A DNA stretch of 24,090 nucleotides from an uncultured Eubacteriales bacterium (GTDB lineage Bacteria > Bacillota > Clostridia > Oscillospirales > Oscillospiraceae): the NCBI GenBank assembly GCA_902477055.1, contig CABSFY010000024.1:1-24090 (forward strand), read 5' to 3'. Of this stretch, positions 17,434-24,090 are shown piece after piece. Within the stretch, counting starts at the first letter, position 1. Every line of letters starts with the position of its first letter. Under the pieces are notes generated by a model. It was not told where the DNA came from and searched no databases. It saw nothing but the letters and a program-made list of their open reading frames with translations. The translations under genes and the position numbers were made by a program.

Positions 17434-17535
17434 TGTCATTGTGAGGTTTGCAGCACAAGCCGTGGCAATCTCTGTACGCAGCCCCAAAAAGGACGGGGTA
17501 CGGATTGCCGCGTCGCTTCGCTCCTCGCAATGACA
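17434..17535. repeat. MITE-like imperfect inverted repeat
   Basis: About 102 bp. The left end TGTCATTGTGAGG and the right end CCTCGCAATGACA are near-perfect inverted copies. Further in, CGTGGCAATC faces GGATTGCCGCG. This matches the widespread bacterial family with ends like TGTCATTGCGAGG and the internal GTCGCTTCGCTCCTCGC, which when translated in one frame gives the familiar spurious peptide CHCEERSDAAI. It is probably a small non-autonomous mobile repeat; its flanks show no clear target duplication that I could confirm. Confidence 0.75.
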
Positions 17536-17589
17536 GGACGGACGCTTTTCCGAAGCATCGAAACAGCTTTCGTGTCCACAACGAGCAAG

Positions 17590-17624
17590 AATCAAAAAAC
17601 TGTCAAAACGTGTACTTTTTGATT
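17590..17624. repeat. Short hairpin related to the 17.7-kb hairpin
   Basis: AATCAAAAA (17590-17598) and TTTTTGATT (17616-17624) form a 9-bp stem. The inner part, GTCAAAA-N6-CTTTTTGA at 17602-17622, is repeated at 17718-17738 inside the larger hairpin. Confidence 0.5.
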
Positions 17625-17658
17625 GCGGCAAAAAGTCGAGGGAAATTGTTAAAAAGGG

Positions 17659-17687
17659 TTGCATTTCCTGCAAATAACGTATAAAAT
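17659..17687 (+). promoter_or_regulatory. Plus-strand promoter driving a gene-free stretch
   Basis: TTGCAT (17659-17664) and TAAAAT (17682-17687) are 17 nt apart in AT-rich DNA. No protein-coding gene follows on this strand; hairpins and a terminator do. Confidence 0.55.
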
Positions 17688-17693
17688 AGATAC

Positions 17694-17828
17694 CAGTAAA
17701 GCTGCTGTCAAAGGGCGGTCAAAATGCACACTTTTTGACCGCCTCTGACAGCGGCTTTTCGCTTCGATTTCCATCCTCGAGCAGAAAGAAATCGCGCCCG
17801 TGCCGGGAAGGTGGCACGGGCGCTTTTT
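17694..17828 (+). ncRNA. Candidate structured small RNA (about 130 nt)
   Basis: The predicted transcript from the promoter at 17659-17687 folds into three consecutive hairpins. H1 (17698-17758) is a long stem: AAAGC-GCTGTCA and GGCGGTCAAAA pair with TTTTGACCGCC and TGACAGC-GCTTT around a 7-8 nt loop, with a small asymmetric bulge. H2 (17765-17794) pairs CGATTTC with GAAATCG. H3 is the terminator at 17795-17828. No start codon with a ribosome binding site is present. The transcript would end opposite the last codons of the heavy-metal-binding gene. H1 is followed by four T residues, so a shorter RNA is also possible. I do not recognise a known RNA family. Confidence 0.45.
17795..17828 (+). terminator. 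Rho-independent terminator, plus strand
   Basis: A 10-bp stem (CGCCCGTGCC / GGCACGGGCG) with an 8-nt loop is followed by CTTTTT on the plus strand. On the minus strand the trailing sequence is only GATTTCTTTC, so it would be a weaker terminator for the converging metal cluster, although it may serve both. Confidence 0.75.
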
Positions 17829-17835
17829 GGCGGGA

Positions 17836-18096
17836 TTACTTTTTCCCGAACAGGTGGAAGCCGTGGCGTTCCTCGGCCTCCTCGGTCGTGACGCTCACCA
17901 GCGCGTAGCCGGTGGCCGTGATGGCCTTGCGGAGGGCCTCCTCGTCCGGCACCTGCTCGGCGAGGATCACGGTTTCGCCCTTTTTGAAGGACGAGGCGAC
18001 CTTTTTGACGGCGAAATTCGCGCGGATACAGTCGTTCATATGCGCCTCGCACATTCCGCAAGCCATGCCGTCGATCTTCAACGTGATTTTCTTCAC
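17836..18096 (-). CDS. Small heavy-metal-associated (HMA/CopZ-like) protein
   Basis: 86 residues from a GTG start at 18096, with AAAGG about 10 nt upstream. The N-terminal MKKITLKIDGMACGMCEAHMN is the HMA fold metal site (Cys13 and Cys16 in an MxCxxC motif); the rest follows the beta-alpha-beta pattern (AVKKVASSFKKGETVILAEQ, DEEALRKAITATGYALVSV). The family binds soft metal ions such as Cu(I) and delivers them to pumps. The C-terminal EERHGFHLFGKK tail has two His residues. It is only 19 nt after the FtsX-type permease gene and clearly belongs to that cluster, not to a copper ATPase; none is present here. Confidence 0.85.
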   Translation of the reverse strand: MKKITLKIDGMACGMCEAHMNDCIRANFAVKKVASSFKKGETVILAEQVPDEEALRKAITATGYALVSVTTEEAEERHGFHLFGKK

Positions 18097-18115
18097 ACTA
18101 ACACGACCTTTCGTC

Positions 18116-20395
18116 TTATTCGACGCCCTTGAGGGCCTCGACCATGTCGATTTTGCGGTTTTTCCGCGAAACCATCAGACTGACCAGCAGCGACATTCCG
18201 ACCGTCAGCAGCACACTGAAGGCAATGCTGACAAGGCTGATCGCCATCTTCATTTCATACTCCCCGGCCAGCGCGTTGAGGAGGTAATCCAACACGCCGA
18301 TGCCGCAGGGAATGCCGATCAGAATACCGATCAGGCTGAGCCAGAGATTTTGGCCGATGAGCAACTGTCCGATTCTCCGGTCGCGGAAGCCGACGACCTT
18401 CAGCGTCGCCATCTCGCGATACCGCTCGGTATAGCTCATCACGCCAAGGTTATACAGGACCACGATGCCCAGCACCAGCGCCGCAACGACCAGCAGCACC
18501 AGCATCATGTTCATGATCTCTAAGAAAGAATCGAAGGAGTCCATGATCATCTGCTTGGACTGGACGCTCTTGATGGCGCTGTCCGCCGCGATGCCGTCCT
18601 TTTGTGTCTGAGTATAGACGGAATCCGTGACGAATGGGATGCCGAGGGTCTCTGTGTAGTCCCGAGAAACCACAATGCTTTCCGAAACGCTGCGGATAAC
18701 GCCCGCAACGCGGAGGGTGTAGCTCTCATCGGTTCCGTAACGCTGCACGGTGAAAGTATCGCCGGTTTGCAGGTCGAATTCCTCAGAGAGTCGTTTGCAA
18801 AGATACGCGCCGTCGCCGCCGAGCGTGATATAGCCGTCGTCGAGCGCCGGGAAGCGTACGTAATCGTTTTGAATGTCGTAAATATCCAGCGATACCGCCT
18901 TTTCCTCCAACTGCACGCTGACGGAGGCGCTGCGGTCACCGTTGTATTTTTCGACAATTTCGTCGCGCTGCTCGTTCGTCGCGTCCTCGGCCAGATAGAT
19001 GCGCGAGGCGTAGTTCGTCGCGCCGTCGTAATACAGGTCAAGGAACGCCATCATCGTATCGCGCATACCGAGCGAACCGACCACCAGCAGCGTACAGCCG
19101 ACGATGCCGATCAGGCTCATGGCCGTGCGGGATTTGTGGCGCATACAATCGCGTAGGTTCCAACGCGTACCGAAGGACAGCTTGTGGAACAGCTTCGTCC
19201 GCTCGATGAGCAGCGGCTTCATTTTCTTCGGCGTGTAGGGCTGAAGGGCTTCGGCAGCCGTGCCGGTGAGCATTTTCTTGACGGAAAGATAGCCGATGAG
19301 CGTCAGCAGCACCAGCATCACGGCGATGCAGACACCGCAGAACCACGGGAAACGCAGCTTCCATTCCGGCAGGTCCATATAGGTTCCCATCATGCCGTCC
19401 GGGTTCATAATCATCCACGCCACGCCGTAGCCCAGCGCGATGCCGATCGCGGAGCCGAGCAGACCAATCAGCAGCGCATACGAGGTGTAGTGGCGCAGGA
19501 TGCGTTTATCGCGGAAGCCGAGGGCCTTGAGCGTGCCGATCTGCGTCTTTTCCTTCGCGGCGATGCGGTGCATCGTCGTGACCATCGTCAAAATCGCGAT
19601 GAGCAGGAAGAGGACCGGCATGACGGACCCCATCGTCTGCCCCTCCTCCGTTTCGCTGGTCGCACCGGCGTAGGCGGACGTTTCGTCCTTGGTCAGCACC
19701 AGCGGGGCCGATTCCAGCGCGGCATCCACGCGGTCGATGAATTCCTTCTTATCCAGCGAGGAGATGACATTGATCTGCGGATAGAACGCCATGCCGACCG
19801 CTTTTTCATACATTGCCGGGGAAATATAGGCATAGCCGTGCGTGGAGAAGTCGGGCATGAGCTGCGTTTCGTCGCGGACGCAGATCATGAATTCACCGGC
19901 CTTGATGAGGCCGCGCACCTTGCCCTCGATGGAGAGGCTTTTATAGTTCAGCGTGAGCGCGTCGCCGAGGGCGATGTCATTTGCTTTGGCATACTGATCG
20001 GAAAGCCAGATGCCATCCGTGCTTTCAGCGTCATATGCCTCGCCCTCCATCAAGTAGAAGCCGGAAACATCGGAATTCGTCGTTACCGCCAGCGCAACGC
20101 TGTCGCCGCCGCGACCGGTGACATCCGCCGTCACGGAGAGAAAACGCGCCGCCGCATCCACGCCGTCGAGCGCAGCGACCTTTTCCATCGCCTCGGCGGA
20201 AAAGCCCGTTTCTGAAACGAGTCGATAGTCGGCAAAGCCGGTCGCCTCAAAGAAATCGGTCGTATTATCGCGAATACTGACCCATTCCATGTTGAAGCCG
20301 ACAAAAATGCCCACGCCAATGGCAATCATGATGATCATGGAGAGGAACTGCGCCTTATACAGCCGCATAGTGCGCCAGAGCTTTTTGAAAAGCAT
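18116..20395 (-). CDS. ABC transporter permease, FtsX/MacB type, two FtsX domains
   Basis: 759 residues. One membrane helix near the N-terminus (about 17-37, FLSMIIMIAIGVGIFVGFNM) is followed by a large extracytoplasmic domain (about 40-255). A first FtsX domain has three helices (about 258-370; TLKALGFRDKRIL between helices is typical). A further helix (about 425-445), a second extracytoplasmic domain, and a second FtsX domain (about 630-745; MATLKVVGFRDRRIGQLL) complete it. Such permeases pair with LolD/MacB-type ATPases to move lipids, lipoproteins or peptides, or act in signalling, rather than carrying small solutes. It follows the ATPase gene by 12 nt, with AAGGAGGGAGG overlapping the ATPase stop. 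The substrate cannot be told from sequence. Confidence 0.9.
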   Translation of the reverse strand: MLFKKLWRTMRLYKAQFLSMIIMIAIGVGIFVGFNMEWVSIRDNTTDFFEATGFADYRLVSETGFSAEAMEKVAALDGVDAAARFLSVTADVTGRGGDSVALAVTTNSDVSGFYLMEGEAYDAESTDGIWLSDQYAKANDIALGDALTLNYKSLSIEGKVRGLIKAGEFMICVRDETQLMPDFSTHGYAYISPAMYEKAVGMAFYPQINVISSLDKKEFIDRVDAALESAPLVLTKDETSAYAGATSETEEGQTMGSVMPVLFLLIAILTMVTTMHRIAAKEKTQIGTLKALGFRDKRILRHYTSYALLIGLLGSAIGIALGYGVAWMIMNPDGMMGTYMDLPEWKLRFPWFCGVCIAVMLVLLTLIGYLSVKKMLTGTAAEALQPYTPKKMKPLLIERTKLFHKLSFGTRWNLRDCMRHKSRTAMSLIGIVGCTLLVVGSLGMRDTMMAFLDLYYDGATNYASRIYLAEDATNEQRDEIVEKYNGDRSASVSVQLEEKAVSLDIYDIQNDYVRFPALDDGYITLGGDGAYLCKRLSEEFDLQTGDTFTVQRYGTDESYTLRVAGVIRSVSESIVVSRDYTETLGIPFVTDSVYTQTQKDGIAADSAIKSVQSKQMIMDSFDSFLEIMNMMLVLLVVAALVLGIVVLYNLGVMSYTERYREMATLKVVGFRDRRIGQLLIGQNLWLSLIGILIGIPCGIGVLDYLLNALAGEYEMKMAISLVSIAFSVLLTVGMSLLVSLMVSRKNRKIDMVEALKGVE

Positions 20396-20407
20396 GGTCC
20401 TCCCTCC

Positions 20408-21109
20408 TTACCAGTCGATCTCGTCGGCAGAGGCGGGGTTGGCCTGCTCCTCGCGGGAGAGGATCTTGCCGTTCTTGACGCGGACGACCGTATCGGCCAT
20501 CTTCGCGATGTTCTGGTTGTGCGTAACGATGACGATCGTTTTCTTGTACTCCCGCGCCATGCGCAGCAGGAGCTTGAGGACCATCACGCCGGTTTCGGAG
20601 TCCAGCGCACCGGTCGGCTCGTCGCAGAGCAGGATCTTCGGGTTTTTCGCCAGCGCACGGGCAATGGAAACGCGCTGCTGCTCGCCGCCGGAAAGCTCGG
20701 CGGGGAAATTTTTCAGATGGTCGCTCAGGCCGACCTCTTCGAGCATCTTCGTCGCGGAGAAGGCGTTCGGCGCGATCTCCTTGACGAGCGTGACGTTTTC
20801 ATGCACCGTCAGCGTCGGCACGAGGTTATAGAACTGAAAGACAAAGCCGACCGTCGAGGCGCGGTATTCCGCCAGCGCGTCGTTGGGCAGGCGGGAAATG
20901 TCCTTGCCGTCCACGTAGATTTTCCCGTTCGTCGGGCTGTCCAGTCCGCCGAGCAGATTCAAAAGCGTACTTTTGCCCGCGCCGCTGGGGCCGAGGATGA
21001 CGACAAACTTTCCTTCCTCCAGCTCCAGATTCACGCCGTCGAGGGCTTTCAGCTCATGGTCGCCACTGGTATAGACGCGGCTGACATTTTCCAGCTTTAC
21101 AATTGGCAT
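20408..21109 (-). CDS. ABC transporter ATP-binding protein, MacB/LolD type
   Basis: 233 residues. Walker A GPSGAGKST (about 39-47), Q-loop in VFQFYNLVPTLTVHENV, signature LSGGEQQRVSIARALA, Walker B ILLCDEPTGALDSETG and the switch His in VIVTHN are all present. The LVPTLTVHENV stretch is typical for the lipoprotein/macrolide export subfamily. It lies 20 nt after the regulator gene and 12 nt before its partner permease, so the three form one transcription unit. Confidence 0.94.
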   Translation of the reverse strand: MPIVKLENVSRVYTSGDHELKALDGVNLELEEGKFVVILGPSGAGKSTLLNLLGGLDSPTNGKIYVDGKDISRLPNDALAEYRASTVGFVFQFYNLVPTLTVHENVTLVKEIAPNAFSATKMLEEVGLSDHLKNFPAELSGGEQQRVSIARALAKNPKILLCDEPTGALDSETGVMVLKLLLRMAREYKKTIVIVTHNQNIAKMADTVVRVKNGKILSREEQANPASADEIDW

Positions 21110-21129
21110 ATTTGGATTCTCCCCTTCTA

Positions 21130-21492
21130 TCAGCCGGGGCAGAGCGATTCCAGTGCGTGCTCCGGCAGCGCCGCAATCAAGGCGTAGGCCGCCGTCTGCA
21201 AATCCTCGTCGGAAAACGCCGGCCGCAGCAGCCGGCAGGCCGCATCGTAGTAGTGGGAATAGCGATGCGCCGTTTTCTGCCCCTCGGCCGTCAGCGTGGC
21301 CAGCCCATAGGCCTCTTTTTTTACAAAGCCGCAGGCAGCCAGCGTGTTCATCATATTATGGACGCTCGGCTTTGATTTTCCGAGCGCTGCGGCGATGCTC
21401 ACACAGCGAATGCCCCGATTTTCCTTATCCAGCGCGCGCATCGTCAGAAGATAGCGGATGTTCGCGCCTGTCAGTGTTGACGTTTCGGTCAT
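21130..21492 (-). CDS. Small winged-helix regulator, DtxR/MntR-like
   Basis: 120 residues from the ATG at 21492, with AGGAGG 6 nt upstream; a longer upstream reading runs through a terminator and is rejected. The pattern of a helix (NIRYLLTMRALD), then IRCVSIAAALGKSKPSVHNMMNTLAACGFV (recognition helix SKPSVHNMM) and a wing (KKEAYGLATLTAEGQKTAHRYSHYY) closely follows the DtxR/MntR DNA-binding domain. The second half is short; the metal-site Glu/His pattern of MntR is poorly kept and there is no SH3/FeoA domain. It probably controls the ABC/HMA genes downstream, and its position next to feoB suggests metal-responsive control. A MarR-type protein is the alternative. Confidence 0.7.
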   Translation of the reverse strand: MTETSTLTGANIRYLLTMRALDKENRGIRCVSIAAALGKSKPSVHNMMNTLAACGFVKKEAYGLATLTAEGQKTAHRYSHYYDAACRLLRPAFSDEDLQTAAYALIAALPEHALESLCPG

Positions 21493-21529
21493 GCGGCACC
21501 TCCTGTCGTGTGATATGGGATTTATGGGT

Positions 21530-21566
21530 AAAAATGTGGGGGAGATGCGCACTGCGCATCTCCCCC
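21530..21566 (-). terminator. Rho-independent terminator after feoB and its small partner
   Basis: A perfect 13-bp stem (GGGGGAGATGCGC / GCGCATCTCCCCC) with a 3-nt loop is followed on the minus strand by ACATTTTT. It separates the feo unit from the regulator-ABC-HMA unit, although readthrough into the regulator is possible because I see no clear promoter in the short gap. Confidence 0.88.
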
Positions 21567-21572
21567 GGACCA

Positions 21573-21743
21573 TCACTTCTTGTGGCAGGAGCCGGACATT
21601 GCGCAGTGGGCGCAGTTGCAGCCACAGGAGGACTTGCCCTTTTTCTTGTTCCGGATCAACGATACGATGATTGCCGTAACGATGAGGACAAGCACAATGC
21701 ATATTATAATGGTCGCAATATGATCAACAATCCACGTCAGCAT
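21573..21743 (-). CDS. FeoB-associated Cys-rich membrane protein
   Basis: 56 residues. It begins MLTWIVDHIATIIICIVLVL, a single membrane helix continuing to about residue 29, followed by RNKKKGKSS and a C-terminal cluster CGCNCAHCAMSGSC with five cysteines and two histidines. This is the small membrane protein commonly encoded next to feoB in Firmicutes and annotated by that name. The Lys-rich segment places the Cys cluster on the cytoplasmic side by the positive-inside rule, where it could receive Fe2+ from FeoB. It follows feoB by 37 nt with AAGGAG upstream of the ATG, and is followed by a terminator. Confidence 0.9.
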   Translation of the reverse strand: MLTWIVDHIATIIICIVLVLIVTAIIVSLIRNKKKGKSSCGCNCAHCAMSGSCHKK

Positions 21744-21780
21744 AACACAGACTCCTTTCCACGTGATGAGAAGCTACGGA

Positions 21781-24090
21781 TTAGCCCTTGACCTTGGTGG
21801 TCAGCTTGGTGGCTTCCTTGTACGGACGGACCAGCATATAGATCATGACGCCGAGAACGATGACTGCAGCGATCAGACCGATGACACTCGGCTCACCCAT
21901 GAAGAGCTTGCCGAACTGGTTGACCATGAGGGCGATGCAGTAGGCAAAGCCGCACTGATAGGCAATGGCGAACCAGGTCCACTTTGCGCTGTTCATCTCG
22001 CGCTTGATCGCACCGATGGCAGCGAAGCACGGAGCGCACAGCAGGTTGAAGATCAGGAAGGAATAACCGGTGACACCGTTGAAGACGGACGCAAGGGTGT
22101 GGTACACATTGCCGGCAGCGCCGTAGAGGATGCCCATGGTGCCGACGATGTTTTCCTTCGCGACGAGGCCGGTGATGGAAGCGACAGTCGCCTCCCACTC
22201 GCCGAAGCCGAGGGGCTTGAAGATCCATGCAATGGCTCTGCCGGCCTGCGCCAGCAGGGACAGATCAAGCTCGTCCTCGCTCAGCATCCGCAGACCGCCG
22301 TCAACAACGCCGAAGTACGAGGTGAACCAAACCACGATGGTGGACAGCAGGATGATCGTACCGGCCTTCTTGATGAAGGACCAGCCGCGCTCCCACATGG
22401 ACCGCAGGACGTTGCCGACGGTGGGCATGTGGTAGGCCGGCAGCTCCATAACAAACGGAGCCGGGTCGCCGGAGAACATCTTGGTCTTTTTCAGCATGAT
22501 GCCGGAAACGATGATGGCGGCCATGCCGATGAAGTAAGCAGAGGTCGCGACCCATGCGGAGCCGCCGAAGATTGCGCCGGCGATCATGGCGATGAACGGA
22601 ACCTTTGCGCCGCAGGGGATGAAGGTGGTGGTCATGATCGTCATGCGGCGGTCACGCTCGTTTTCGATCGTTCTGGAGGCCATGATGCCCGGGATGCCGC
22701 AGCCGGAGCCGATGAGCATCGGGATGAAGGACTTGCCGGAAAGACCGAACTTGCGGAAGACACGGTCCAGGACGAAGGCGATACGGGCCATGTAGCCGCA
22801 CGCTTCGAGGAAAGCCAGCAGGAGGAACAGCACGAGCATCTGCGGCACGAAGCCGAGCACCGCACCGACACCGGCGACGATACCGTCGTTGATCAGTCCG
22901 CTGAGCCATTCGGGAGCGTTAGCCGCTTCGAGGCCATCGCCGACGAGGACGGGGATACCGGGGACCCAAACGCCGTAGTCGGCGGGATCCGGCTCGTCAA
23001 AGCCTTTGTCGGTGAAGTAGCTGACAGCGTCGAGATAGGTCATTGCGCAGGTGCTTTCTTCGTCTGCACCTTCGGGAATGGCGGAGTAGTAAACGGTGAG
23101 TTCGCTGGTTGCCAGCGTTTCCTCATCCTCGACCTCGCAGGTCGCAGTTTCGGCATCCGTCTGGAACGCCTTGAGCTCTGCCAGCGCAGCGTCCGCGTCG
23201 AAATCCTCGGCTTCGAGGTCAACGCCGGTAAAGGCGGTCACAGCCTGCACGGCTGCGGTGTAGTCGTCAGCGGCTTCGCCATAGGCGCTCGAGCCGATGC
23301 CCAGCAGGTGCCAGCCATCGCCGAACACGCCGTCGTTCATCCAGTCCGTTGCGGCGGTGCCGACCGTGACCATCGAGAGATAGTACACCAGGAACATGAT
23401 GACCGCGAAGATCGGCAGGCCCAGCCAACGGTTGGTGACCACGCGGTCGATCTTATCGGAGGTCGTCAGCTTACCGGCGGCCTTCTTCTTGTAGCAGGCA
23501 TTGAGGATGGAGGAGATGTAAAGGTAACGCTCGTTGGTGATGATGGATTCGGCATCATCGTCCATTTCCTTTTCGGCGGCCTTGATATCGGTTTCAATAT
23601 GTGCAAGGGTCGTCGGGTCGATCTTCAGCTTTTCCAGCACCTTGTCGTCGCGTTCGAAGATCTTGATGGCGTACCAGCGCTGCTGCTCTTCGGGCAGGCC
23701 GTGGACGGCAGCTTCCTCGATGTGCGCAATCGCGTGCTCAACACAGCCGGAGAAGGTGTGCTGCGGGACGGTCTTTGCGTTGTGTGCCGCATCGATGGCA
23801 GCCTCGGCGGCCTCCATGATGCCCGTGCCCTTCAGGGCGGAGATCTCAACGATCTTGCAGCCCAACTGACGGGACAGCTCCTCGGTGTTGATCTTATCGC
23901 CGTTCTTCTTGACGATATCCATCATGTTGATGGCGATAACGACCGGGATGCCAAGCTCGGTGAGCTGGGTGGTCAGGTACAGGTTACGTTCAAGGTTCGT
24001 GCCGTCGATGATGTTCAGGATGGCATCCGGGCGTTCGCCGATCAGATAATTTCTGGCGACAACTTCTTCGAGCGTGTACGGGGACAGCGA
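21781..24090 (-). CDS. feoB: Ferrous iron transporter FeoB (5' end outside window)
   Basis: 769 residues are visible; the reading frame continues past the right edge, so the first roughly 60 residues (G1-G3 of the GTPase) are missing. The visible part starts SLSPYTLEEVVARNYL. It has G4 NMMD (55-58 of the visible part) and G5 SALKG (84-88), the helical GDI-like region, then about ten membrane helices. Gate motifs GSGCGIPGIMASRT and TTFIPCGAKVPFIAMIAG with the conserved cysteines are present, as are DGIVAGVGAVLGFVPQ and LEACGYMARIAFVLDR. FeoB imports Fe2+ in a GTP-regulated way. An acidic loop of about 130 residues sits between the first two membrane segments, much larger than usual. feoA, if present, must lie to the right. 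Confidence 0.95.
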   Translation of the reverse strand, partial: SLSPYTLEEVVARNYLIGERPDAILNIIDGTNLERNLYLTTQLTELGIPVVIAINMMDIVKKNGDKINTEELSRQLGCKIVEISALKGTGIMEAAEAAIDAAHNAKTVPQHTFSGCVEHAIAHIEEAAVHGLPEEQQRWYAIKIFERDDKVLEKLKIDPTTLAHIETDIKAAEKEMDDDAESIITNERYLYISSILNACYKKKAAGKLTTSDKIDRVVTNRWLGLPIFAVIMFLVYYLSMVTVGTAATDWMNDGVFGDGWHLLGIGSSAYGEAADDYTAAVQAVTAFTGVDLEAEDFDADAALAELKAFQTDAETATCEVEDEETLATSELTVYYSAIPEGADEESTCAMTYLDAVSYFTDKGFDEPDPADYGVWVPGIPVLVGDGLEAANAPEWLSGLINDGIVAGVGAVLGFVPQMLVLFLLLAFLEACGYMARIAFVLDRVFRKFGLSGKSFIPMLIGSGCGIPGIMASRTIENERDRRMTIMTTTFIPCGAKVPFIAMIAGAIFGGSAWVATSAYFIGMAAIIVSGIMLKKTKMFSGDPAPFVMELPAYHMPTVGNVLRSMWERGWSFIKKAGTIILLSTIVVWFTSYFGVVDGGLRMLSEDELDLSLLAQAGRAIAWIFKPLGFGEWEATVASITGLVAKENIVGTMGILYGAAGNVYHTLASVFNGVTGYSFLIFNLLCAPCFAAIGAIKREMNSAKWTWFAIAYQCGFAYCIALMVNQFGKLFMGEPSVIGLIAAVIVLGVMIYMLVRPYKEATKLTTKVKG

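Noticed and set aside
17344..17673. Minus-strand 109-codon frame containing CHCEERSDAAI
   Set aside because: This peptide is the known translation of a widespread intergenic palindromic repeat; the frame also overlaps the start of the SipW-type gene and its promoter.
21493..21702. Extended N-terminus for the DtxR-like regulator
   Set aside because: It would run through the terminator hairpin and into the gene of the Cys-rich membrane protein; the ATG at 21492 has a perfect AGGAGG.

Overview
The window looks like a chromosomal segment of a GC-rich, low-motility-type gut Firmicute, most likely Clostridia of the Oscillospiraceae/Ruminococcaceae kind. The basis is gene order (smc-ftsY-rph-rdgB-yhbY-nadD/yqeK-LCP-rsfS-leuS-rpsU and rpmG-secE-nusG-rplK-rplA), strong AGGAGG ribosome binding sites, consensus sigma-A promoters, a SipW-type secreted protein and a FeoB with its small Cys-rich partner. 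The assignment is inferred from synteny and protein character; no search was run.

Layout. (1) 1-173: left edge, nothing convincing. (2) 174-12125, minus strand: a long housekeeping array that reads smc, ftsY, rph, rdgB, yhbY, nadD-yqeK fusion, an LCP-family cell-wall protein, rsfS and leuS, with overlaps or very short gaps, followed by rpsU under its own near-consensus promoter and a terminator. It covers chromosome organisation, membrane targeting, RNA and nucleotide quality control, NAD synthesis and translation. (3) 12278-13006, plus strand: an aspartokinase catalytic domain lacking the ACT regulatory part, with a terminator. (4) 13154-15578, plus strand: the rpmG-secE-nusG-rplK-rplA operon with a strong promoter, a structured leader, two L1-binding-like elements (before rplK and before rplA) and a strong terminator. 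rplJ-rplL do not follow. (5) 15648-17414, minus strand: a SipW-dependent/TasA-like secreted protein with a beta-helix-like C-terminal half, with its own promoter and terminator. (6) 17434-17828: a gene-free stretch with a MITE-like inverted repeat and a plus-strand promoter followed by three hairpins and a terminator, which is a good small-RNA candidate. (7) 17836-24090, minus strand: metal-related genes. feoB (its 5' end lies outside the window) and a 56-aa FeoB-associated Cys-rich membrane protein end at a terminator. A DtxR-like small regulator, an ABC ATPase, an FtsX-type permease and a small heavy-metal-binding protein then follow as one tight cluster.

The parts most worth a second look are the structured RNA candidate at 17.7-17.8 kb, the metal regulator/ABC/HMA cluster beside feo, the ACT-less aspartokinase, the large acidic loop in FeoB, and the duplicated L1 site in the ribosomal operon.
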